Of a stretch of 64,000 nt of DNA, positions 46,084 to 55,592 are shown one piece after another. A program made the position numbers and the translations under genes. The notes under the pieces were generated by a model. The model ran no database searches and had not been told where the DNA came from. It saw only the letters and a program-made list of their open reading frames with translations. Origin of the DNA: Mesostigma viride (taxonomy: Eukaryota > Streptophyta > Mesostigmatophyceae > Mesostigmatales > Mesostigmataceae). Location: contig RPFO01000017.1 of assembly GCA_009746045.1 (NCBI GenBank), positions 307,501-371,500 on the forward strand. The letters are read 5' to 3'. Every line of letters begins with the position of its first letter. The stretch's first letter is position 1.

Positions 46084-48754
46084 CCCAAGGTGGCATCCAA
46101 GCACACCGCTGCCACCTGGTCGATCAGGGGTGCGGTCAGCATTGCGGTCTTGCATGATTGCATCCACGACGCCAGCCGCTTGAGCGATGGGGTCCAGGGC
46201 CGGGCTCATCGGGGCCGTCATCTGGCATGACGTTCCTCCCGGGGAAGATGACGCCGTTTGCCGCAGCCAAAGTGGCCTCCCGCTGAAACTCTGCATCCCA
46301 TGCCTTGAGGAGGCCTAGTAGCCCGTTTTCCCATCCCTTGGCCATGACGCCGGGGTTATCACGGCACCACGCCCATGCGCTCCGGCACCATTCTACCGTC
46401 AGTCAGGGGCTTGATGGCGGACATCTTGATGTTGACCTTTGATGATGCCTCCCTGCATGGCGGTGTGTCCCTCCTCCATGAGCCGCTGCACCTGCTCCAT
46501 CAGCCAGGCAGAAGACGCGTTCGCCACTGACGCCCACCTTGACTGACGGCCTTTGGAAAATGACGTCCATGGGCTGGCCCACCGGCGGGTGTGCAGCCTC
46601 CGTGCACAAACAGCAGAACTATCCATGGGTACGTCTCCGCCACCCATGCAGCGCTGCATGGCAGCGGACCGGTGGACTGCCCAGCAGTCCCACACGACCA
46701 CGCACCGCTGGCTCTCAAAGAGTCCCGGGCCCTTGGCTGCCACCTTAATTCTTCCTCAGAAACGGCACAAGGATGTGCTGGAACCATGCATGCTGAATCA
46801 TGGTGGAGTACGAGCTCCAGTGGTTGCTGGTGTGCGTGAAGTGCCACCCCTTGAGGTCGTCAGCGTGCTTGTTGCGGACGTTGGGGGGGGGCGTTAGTAG
46901 GGCGTTGCCTGCCCGGGCAGGAAACGCTCGGTGCTGCCCTGGTAAATCATCTGCAGGGGCAGCACCTCATCTGTCGCCGGCATCGCAGGCACGACCGCGT
47001 GATCTGGCGGTGGTCATCCTGGCCATGAAGCTTGACATCTTTGCTGCCTTTCTTGGCGCGCGTCCTGCCGGCACCATAGCCCAGCAAGAAGATGCCCGTC
47101 TGGTCAACGTTGACCACGAAATCTGGCTCGATCTTGTGCATGTAGTAGTAGACGACGTAGGCCAGGCGCAAAGCCGTTAGCTTGACCTGGTGCTCCCAGT
47201 CCAAAGACAGCTTTTGAGCTGCGGAGGTACGTGGGTGTGCGGTATAAGAAAGGCGCAGCTTCTCGAAACAGCGACGACGGATCCATCTGTGGCTGCATGA
47301 GGAGGAAGGAGCCACCTTGCTCAACCAGGCGGTCGCCGCATCCATGGTTGTCAGAATGATTGCCATGAGAAATAGGCGAACGACACGGGGGAGCATCCTA
47401 TAGCACCAGCCTCCGACTGGGCAAGTTACCAGAAACTGATCCATCTCTGCTAACACGTCATCTGGAGGGTAGAGTCGAGGCCGAGCCAGGTCCAGCCTGC
47501 TGGCCACCAGACAGCGGATCATCATCCAAAGTGTCCGGCGTATTCAACCAGAAATCTTGCTCAGCTGCCTCCTTCACTACATTTCGCCACCGCGGAAACC
47601 CAATTTATGCGAGAATGTGGTTCCGTCAATACGGCGGGGGTTACAAATTCAATTTCGAAGTTCGGCACCGTCGGATACCAGTAAAGCAACACTTGTTATC
47701 TAGAATCGCGCCATTTGGCATCAATTGGCCAGTTCTGAAAATTCGATGAAATCTCTAGTGCTTGGTCGAATATTTCCCTCCGATTTGGATGACGAAAATT
47801 GAGTACGAATTTCTTAGTACAGTCCACCGTTTAGTTCAGTTCAGTTTATTCCCACGCCGCTTGCTGACCTGACGGAGGCCAAATTCGTACTGAACACTAT
47901 CGCAAGTCCGGTCGATACTTCCGAGATGTCTGACGGAATTCCTGATAGGTCCATGCTTTGGTACTGGACGGATGCTGAAATTCACTGCGGTTCTGTCCGA
48001 TATAATGAGGAAAATTGTCAGAAATCTGCTCTCGATACGAACGTAACGAAAATTTCAAGTATCTGACGCTCGGAGAGCTGCCACCGTTTTCCCCTACTAG
48101 ACCGAACCACATTCCCCGCTAAAAAAGGTGTCCTAGGCGGCGAAATGTAGTGTCTGCATGCTGCTGTTTCTCCCAGTACCTGACCACGTTCTCACCCAAG
48201 GTCGCAAACCTCTCAGCTCCGTCATCCTGATCGAGGTGATTGACCAGAGCCAGCCTTCCAGCATTTTCAAACGCCGTGCTCTTCCGGGCTTTGAGAACAA
48301 ACTTTCTGTCCTCCGTGGAATACAATTGTGGTATGGTGGCCGCTTTCTGTCCGCCTGAGTGGTGTTCAGCCCCGACAGCACAGGGCTGTCATCGACGTAC
48401 CGTTGCGCCGTGGTGTCGCAATTCCAAGGAAGCCCGCCCAGCATCGTCCAATACTCTGGTGACGATTGCTTTGGGACGCGGACCGCCGGCCCGCGCAAAT
48501 GGAGGGCGCTTGCCCGAAGCCGTCTGACGGACATGTGCTTGCCGCTTATCTATCGCTTCCTGCACCGCTGCAGTGTACTGAATCGGTCCCGGAGGAGCAT
48601 TGGGCCCCGCTGCATGCCTTCGAAGTTGTGAAATTGTACGCCAGCAGGCTTGACTGCCTGGCCTGCTGGCCTCCCCGCGTTTCTGCCATTGTGCCTCACA
48701 CGAGTCACACCGTGCAGTCTGCACAAGCCTTTGAAGTTTGAAGAAACCTTTCAA
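46084..48754 (-). pseudogene. DDE_1-type (pogo/CENP-B-like) transposase, frameshifted and interrupted by CACTA-3
   Basis: Minus-strand order: a basic N-terminal region (48754-48390), YSTEDRKFVLKARKS...VVRYWEKQQHA (48325-48155), then after CACTA-3 AAEQDFWLNTPDTLDDD. The HTH-like block follows with AAQKLSLDWEHQVKLTALRLAYVVYYYMHKI, then the first catalytic Asp in DFVVNVDQTGIFLLG (near 47100) and KKGSKDVKLHGQDDHRQIT. The second catalytic Asp is in CVVVWDCWAVHRS (near 46690), and the C-terminal block is DNPGVMAKGWENGLLGLLKAWDAEFQREA (46355-46270). These are DDE_1 superfamily endonuclease blocks; the enzyme would cut and paste the element. At least four frameshifts plus the insertion inactivate it. 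Confidence 0.82.
47575..48152. mobile_element. CACTA-3: 578-bp non-autonomous CACTA element in the transposase gene
   Basis: CACTACATTTCGCC at 47575 and its complement ending at 48152. Flanks TT and TC, consistent with a 2-bp duplication plus one substitution; removing it with one 2-bp copy continues the transposase frame. Shares ATTCCCCGCTAAAAAAGGTG with CACTA-2 near the right end. No ORF. Confidence 0.83.
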
Positions 48755-48942
48755 ATGACAGGGCGCGAAAATTGTGGCGCGACGCGTTTGCTAGCCAAGA
48801 TTGGGCTCTAAAGGCCCGGCGCGGCGCGGGCGGGGCGCGGTAACTTTTGAACTTTGCGACCCAAAATGAAGCCCATTAATAGCAGTTTGCGAGATTAATT
48901 GGCAAAGTAGTTAGACGCAAAGTGATTTTGACCACTACGGTA

Positions 48943-49681
48943 TTTGACTTGCCAACTAGTTGCTCTCTCTCTTGAAACACGCCCCACCATTGGAATGTTG
49001 GTAGTTAATACTATTGATGTATCAAAGAGACAACTGTTAATGTATTTCCATGATGATGTGCATGCCACATGTATGGGTGGAGATAACCAAGTTGGAGTTC
49101 AACCTTACCTCATGCAGCTCATAATGGTATGGGGTATTGAACTTGTAAGGAAATATTATATGATGTTGGCTGCTGTCACGTGTCACTGTGACACGTCGTC
49201 ATCTGTGGTGCGACTGAGGTAATAATACTTGGCAATCATGTTCAGCATCAGTGTATAATCATACGCAATACGCTATCGTACGCGGCCCAGGTGTATAATG
49301 TATAATACGCTTCATACGGTGTATTATACGCTAATCGTACGCTAACCCCTTAAAAGTCTGTTTTTGCATGGTTTTGATGATCATTCATCAATCTGACCAA
49401 CCCAACATGTTATCCAGCATCACAAGTTTGGCTTTATATGCCACATTATCACATGGCCTTGCCAATGTCGTCACTACCTAGAACAACAAGCGCTGTCCCT
49501 AATGAATAGTTACTCAATAAAAGCACAACAAAACGTCAAGTTTATATTCAACTAGGGGTACTGAATAAGACATTTTGCCAGAAATAAGACACATTGCCTA
49601 CTCATCGTAGGCCGGCCATTACTAATGGTTCTGCATGAAGCAGTTCCTTGGATACAAAAGGCTTTATGGCTGGCATGCAGG
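48943..49681. other. Unassigned DNA
   Basis: No gene. A short palindrome cluster (CACGTGTCACTGTGACACGT, near 49178-49197) and a run of TATAATACG/CATACG motifs (49245-49340) are present. Confidence 0.4.
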
Positions 49682-50020
49682 CTAACAAAGTGCACCGGAT
49701 GGCCCAGCAGTAGTGCGCCCAGAGCCGGCCATGCCGGAGGAGCTGGCATGAGCGGACTGCCACTCGGAGGCGTCGGTTTCTACAAGGTCAGTAAGCTTGC
49801 CTTTGGCTGCCGCCCGCGCATCAGCCTGCTTCCCGGCGTCACTACCCGCCTTTCTCTTCCTGGCCTTGTCATCCTTCTCCGCCTGCTCCCTCAACAGCTT
49901 GAGACGCAATGCCTTGGGCGGCTTCGAGCATGGGCACACTTTCGCATCCTTGGCATACGTGCCGCCCATGATATGGCACCTTCCTCGGGTAGAAGAGTTA
50001 AACGTTCTTATCACACGCAA
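49682..50020 (-). CDS. Small basic ORF of unknown function
   Basis: A 112-codon frame whose central part reads as a real protein: GGTYAKDAKVCPCSKPPKALRLKLLREQ, then a Lys/Arg/Asp-rich helix (AEKDDKARKRKAGSDAGKQADARAAAKGKL) and LTDLVETDASEW. A Cys-x-Cys pair and strongly charged helix suggest a nucleic-acid-associated fragment or exon. No family recognised, and the edges of the coding part are uncertain. Confidence 0.3.
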   Translation of the reverse strand: MRVIRTFNSSTRGRCHIMGGTYAKDAKVCPCSKPPKALRLKLLREQAEKDDKARKRKAGSDAGKQADARAAAKGKLTDLVETDASEWQSAHASSSGMAGSGRTTAGPSGALC

Positions 50021-51500
50021 TGTGAAGGATATGGTTGCAATGCAGCAATGTGTGAATATGGTTGGAAACGGAGCTTTGTTAAAATCGGATAATGTTTACA
50101 GCGCTCACACACTTGAGGCTTGTACACGCGCTTGCCAAGTCATTGAAGGCACAACACGTGAGGCGGGCTCGCAAGAGATGCCCATTTGGCACTGGCCTAT
50201 TGTTTATATACTTGTGCACTGTGCTTGCTAGTCCTGAGCAGCCTAGGAGGCCTGCTCAGTAATAACACCCCCGGTACAGTATTCACTACCTGTACAGCGC
50301 CCAACTCCTATACAGTAGGTCTGCCATACAGGCACAGTGACTACAGAGCACAGTCCACAGTGACTATTGCATCTGCACCTAGAAGTCCAGGACTAAGCCT
50401 GCGGTACCAACAGACCACAGGTTAAGGTTCCTATTTCCTGCGTACGACGTATCAATCCAATACCGTCGTAGGTACAGCACCTAATTCCTGTCAGCCCAGG
50501 AATTACTGTCGACCCCATATGTCGTCGGCAAATATTCACGTCCGACTTAGAAGAACAGCCGGCTCGCGCTCGCGCGCGACCGGGAAGTCGGAACGCCATA
50601 ACTTTCTTGATACTTGTCGGAATGAACTCGTTCCGGTGCCGCTGGAATCGCAGAGATATGCCGAATCAGGATCACGCCAATGCGCTTGGCGTTAACTCCA
50701 ATCCTTTCTTTTCTTGAGCTGTAGCAGCTCACACAAGTCTACATACAAACACACACAATGGGTACTGGATATCCTCCCCAGACTACAAGTCACAACCCGC
50801 TGGGCATGACAGTCAGCTTGGATTCCTTATTATATGTACATAGCACCCATACTGGCTCAGGAGCACAAACAAATTACAATGAGTCCCTATCCCTTCACGG
50901 GAGGCTCGTTGTGTTACCCATGTACAAGAGGTTGGCCAACTGTGGCAGCCCATAGGTGTTCAGCTAAGAACTTGAGAAGTATGTACAACCTTCAGGACCT
51001 TAGGCGAAACCCCACAGATCACCCACAACAGCTCATCAGAAAACATTGCTGACCCCCAGACGGGAGTCGGCGCCGGTCTGCTGCCCCTTATCGAACCAGA
51101 CACAACATCTACGCGAAGCACATGCAAAACACAAGCTCCCATACTCGTTCCAACCGTGGAAAATCAGGGGACCTGTCGCCACCTCACCAGCATGGTGGAT
51201 GGGTCAGCCAGTCCGTGAAACTCCGCCTTAAGACGGCACCAGGGAATCGAACCCCGCCCACAAACCACAGATCTGGGGAAACCTCAGACTGAGATGAAAA
51301 CCCCAGATAGACATCTCTCCATCAGAGACAATGTCAGACATTCCCACACCAGAGACATGTCTCACCCCTCAAGGTGTGCTCAGGATTATGTACAATCAAG
51401 CTCCCAGCCTGATATCCAGAGACTTAAGCACCCAGCTCTCTACGCCCAAGCAAGCTGACCCCATAGAATGGGGTCACCCTCGTGAAACGTAGCTCAGCTT
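50021..51500. other. Sequence downstream of the Copia element, LTR not resolved
   Basis: This stretch should hold the 3' UTR and 3' LTR of the Copia-order element. With no second LTR in the window its limits cannot be set. It has many short direct motifs (CAGTGACTACAGAGCACAGTC; CCAGATAGACATCTCTCC) but no gene. Confidence 0.4.
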
Positions 51501-52696
51501 TTAGACAGATAGACCAACTTGACAGTCAGCATTCATGAGCTTCCTCAGTACATTGTACTGGGCTGGGGCCTTGTGTGGCAGCTTTGTCAATGCATCAGCA
51601 GGGTTCTCCTCGCCAGGGATATGCTTCAAGTCAACCAAACTGGCCAACTCCTTCAGCAACAAATAATCCAGGTCCCGGCTCCTGGCCAGCTGCTTGTGAA
51701 CAAACTGGACCATACCCATGCTGTCTGTTAGCAACAACGTCTCCATCTGCAAGGTCCAAGGGGTAACTGAAGCCAGCTCCAGCATTAACTCCTTTATGTA
51801 CAGGCTGGACTGGATCCCCTCGCATATGGCCCTGCATTCTGCCACATCTGAACTGATACAGACCCTCTTCTGCAGTCTGCTGTACCAGCTGAACAAACTT
51901 GCCCTGCTCTGATAAAAAGCAAACAGAGCAGCAGATCTCCCCCTGACCTTGGTAACCTGGCGAGCATCCATGGAACTGTCAACAAAGATCTCCAAGGTGA
52001 TAGGCTGGGCAAAGTCAATCCCAGACAAGATCAGATCAGGGGTACTCTCCACCAACCGGGCTATGACTCGAGGCTTCTCATCCTCAAGCACCTCATCAGG
52101 CATTCTGCTATGGACCATCAAAGACGGACCACAGATGCTGGCAAACCAGGCCCACATGCCTCTCAACTCAGGTCCTGCAGCCTGGGTGATCTTCTCTGGC
52201 AAGGCCTTCACAATGGTCTGTTTATAATCTCCTCCAGCCTGAAGCCTGATACTCCACTCCCCGTCCCTCCTGAACAGGGTAGCCTGCATTCCACAGAACA
52301 CTACAGGCTTGTTGGGCTCCTGCCACAGCTCCTTGCCCAGTGAAAACTTGCCACTGATGACAGGAATAAACTTCTTCAGCCATGTCGTGGGGGCTAGCAA
52401 ATGCAGATCATCTCCATGCAAACTAGCATACACTGGCAGACCCTCCCATTGGGCCAGCAGCAAACAGGGATCAACTGAAGACACTCTCAAGCCACACTCA
52501 CTGATCAGAGCTTCCTGCAGCGTGAGTCTCCAGATGATTGGGCTCGACCTGAGTCCTTCCAGGCCCTTCAGAATAACCAGGAATTGTTGATGCAGCTCCA
52601 GCTTCCAGATGGCAGGCACCTCAACACAGTAAGGCTCATCCTGCTTCCACACCCTCCTGGCCACTTCTGGATCAGATTTTAAAAATGCCCTCTTAA

Positions 52697-55057
52697 CCCC
52701 TAAATGGTCTGGCTGCCGATTTTCCGCCTAAAACTGAGTTACAGCCGACACGTCGGCCCCTTCTCGGGGGACCAAATGCCGCGAAAACTATTGAGAATTA
52801 GGAAAAGTTTAGCTGAGAAGATCGAAAGTTTATAATTTTCCTCACAGCATGGTACTAGGGTTTGCATACTTCTGACAAAGTTATAGAGGTGTTCTGGCCG
52901 GTCAAAGTACAAGGGGTCAGGGTACTTTTTCACGTAGAACGTGCATTCCGGAAAACGACGACCTGGCCATGGCGGCTTGCGCACACGCATGGCATTTACG
53001 TTTTCGTTCGAATTTTCTGACCAAACTCAGGAAATTGATTTTATACGTCCTAAAGATGATACAGGCCAATTTTTGGTTCGCGGGAATGCCATTTGATAGG
53101 TGTCGGCAGCGTTCTTGCTGGAAAAAACTGCGATCAGGCCGGACGATAGAAACGTTGACAGCAATAACTTTCCGGCGTATTTTCAGGGATATATCGGTTT
53201 CTTTGTAATTTTTATGATGATTTGTAGTCGTAAACGTGCAAGGGTGGCCAGAAATCGTCGAATCTAGCGACCATGCTGCACAACTTTGGTGTGCCGAAAT
53301 GCGCCATTTTGCGGCCACCGCCTGGGCCAAGGTAATGCCAGCCATGCCAGGTAAAGCTGAGTTATCGTTTTCTTGTCGATGTTTGACGTTTATATATACG
53401 TTCTAGCTTGTGTAGCACATTCTTTCTTCATTATTCATGCTCTTTCTTGACCATGGCCTGGCCCCTTCCTAAAACACCATTCTTAGATGCTTCCCTCAGT
53501 CAGTTGACCTGCCATAGTGTGATGGTGATAAGTTTTAGAGGCTGTATGGGTTTGAATACCTCCATATATGTTTGTTATACATTTCCCACACACATATTGC
53601 ATGAGTGTGAGGCAGTTGGCTGGTCTCTGTGGCATCATCAAGCATGTACCCGGTGAGTAGAAGCTTCCCATTGTCAGCATGTGCCACCAGGTGTGCTGGC
53701 CATCACCTGGCAAGCTATAGCAGCTTAGGCCTAGTTTATCCTTGCTAGGGCAAGCTGAAATAGGCTTAAAATCACTAGTTTGTTGGTGGCTGCCTCCTAG
53801 AATGCAAGCCTTGCGTAGGGTATCCGTACCACGTTACCTACGTGCATGGACAAGGTGGCACCTGCACATAGGTGCCATGTAAGGGCAGTGTGATGATCAA
53901 TGCAGTTATGTTTCCCCATCATTGTGGAAGGGAAATGTATTGTGTGGCATGGTTGGGGGACATTTTTAGTAGGTATTAGTAGGTAGTATGCCCACCCCTA
54001 CCCCCTTGGTTGCTTTTTACCAACGGTACCCCTATGGGCTGTACTGGGTGTAACTGCTGGTATACCCACCCAAATGATGACCCCAATGGCTCAAACTGTT
54101 CAGCAACTAATTGTTTATCATCCCTGAAGTGGTAGGTGCCTAGCTCTTACAACATAATTCAAAATACACATTCTACCAAAAATAAAAACGCTCGTCTTGA
54201 CCCCCCTGACTTTGACGGCAGTTATACATGGCCTACCCTGCATATATATTAAAAATATAATTACTTACAGCAGAGTGAAATCACTCAAACCAAAGCAAAC
54301 GCCCAGCTATAAACCTATATACAGAGCCATGTCAAAGCTCTATACTACGATAAGACCAATGGAAACGCCTAACGGGAGGAACCTAATAGCCCTGCTGCAC
54401 CGCAAAATCAGCCCGCGTACGGCGGAGCATGATGTCCGCCATGGCCCGAGTCAGCGCCACCGACAAGCGCTGACGCCAATATGACGTCCAGGTCCGCGCC
54501 GACCATGGGGCCCGCTGGCCCTCCAGGTCCAGCCGGTCCTCCCGGAGCCGGCAACACTCCTTGAAGAAGGCGGAGGTCAGGGGCCCCATGGCCCCAAACT
54601 CCTCCAGGACAAAGGGCACCACACGATGGTGCCCGACGTCGCCGTAGGCCAGGAGCTTGGCCCGCTCCGCCCGGTCCGCCGTGTAACCTGCCGTGAGGGA
54701 GGCCCCAGCCACGTGGCTAAGAGCCAAGGGCCGCGCCACCGAAACGTCAATAAGCAGATGCCGGCCACCCCCCTCAAAGTCCAGCACCACGATGTCAGGC
54801 CGGTGGTTGGGGGAATAGAAGGCAGCGCCATCCGCATCCTCGGACCGGATGTTCGCGTGGGGGAAAACCGACCGTTCGCGTGGGGGAAAACCCTGCATAT
54901 ATATGTAAGGTTGTGATATACCAACCCGAAGGGCAACTCATGGACATGCTTGGCCCCCAAGGACAGCCATTGGATATGGGTGGGTTGGATGGCATCTGGT
55001 TTGCAAAATTGTGAAGTTACAGCCGATGCATCGGCAGTATTTCTGCCCATTTAGGGG
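52697..55057. mobile_element. piggyBac-like element, copy B, inserted in the Copia RT
   Basis: TTAA at 52693-52696 and 55058-55061 flank CCCCTAAATGG... ends identical to copy A. Without the internal LINE fragment and its duplication it is about 1.7 kb, the length of copy A, and nearly identical to it. The insertion falls within the first catalytic block of the RT. Confidence 0.92.
54250..54890 (-). mobile_element. 5'-truncated LINE fragment with restriction-like endonuclease C-terminus
   Basis: A 641-bp insert absent from piggyBac copy A, flanked by a 14-bp duplication CCCTGCATATATAT (54236-54249, 54891-54904). An open minus-strand frame to 54383 reads PDIVVLDFEGGGRHLLIDVSVARPLAL, AERAKLLAYGD, VVPFVLEEFGAMGPLTSAF and WSARTWTSYWRQRLSVALTRAMADIML. 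This is the PD-D/E-x-K-like C-terminal region of certain LINE ORF2s (metal-binding D in the DVSVARP strand). The 3' UTR ends in an AT-rich TAATTATATTTTTAATATA tail. It is a different lineage from the APE-type LINE at 12-27 kb. At its 5' junction GTTCGCGTGGGGGAAAACC is repeated (54851, 54874). Confidence 0.8.
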
Positions 55058-55592
55058 TTAAAGTCCAGCAGCACTGATGACATAGCTGCTCCCCTGTTCA
55101 GCAACCCCACGTAGAGACATAGCAAAATTCTCCATGTGTCGTGTAGCATCCCTGGCGTGTATAGCTCCTCTCCTGGTAGACTCCCCGTGCCGTGATACTC
55201 ATTCAGGACAGGCCTGACATGGGGCACTGATACCTCATCCACAACCTTCCTCTTCAGCACAAATCTCAAAGCAAGCTTCCTTGATGCTGGGGGACGTCTG
55301 TCTGTTGGTGCAGCACACTCAAACTGCAACCACTCCTCCAATGCCTTGGAGAAGGCGAGCTTCCAAGCCTCAAACAAAGTAGGCGAGCTCATCTCTTGGA
55401 CCAGCTGGTCATATGTCAAAGGAGAGTGTGCAGCAAGGCTCCTGTGAGTTATGCCAATACTGCTGGGGTGCAACACAGCTGGAATCACCAAACTGGCCGC
55501 TGGGGGCACCTCCCCTTCATCCCATTTTACACCCTTGACTGGCTTGGCCCTGCACCTGACTGGAAATGTTGTCCTGAAATTTTCTAGGGGAA

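Larger units (their letters stand above)
42260..48940 (-). mobile_element. pogo/DDE_1-type DNA transposon, 6.7 kb with nested insertions
   Basis: CCGTAGTGGTCAAAATCAC at 42260 and its complement ending at 48940 start inverted repeats of about 40 bp (about four mismatches, continuing TGCGTCTAAC-ACTTTGC). TA sits on both sides (42258-42259 and 48941-48942). A DDE_1-type transposase gene is on the minus strand near the right end. Inside are an ORF1-only LINE, repeat P2 and CACTA-3. The left end is preceded by a second diverged terminus copy (TACCGTTGTGGTCAAACTAC). Confidence 0.8.

Noticed and set aside
51235-51300. Possible tRNA gene (minus strand GGTTCGATTCCC box)
   Set aside because: The T-arm pairs well, but no acceptor partner or normal anticodon arm lies at the right distance. 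It could be a tRNA-derived relic or chance. It does not begin TGG, so it is not a clear primer-binding site either.
50261-51490. LTR of the Copia-order element
   Set aside because: No second copy in the window and no unambiguous TG...CA pair next to a purine tract, so limits cannot be stated.
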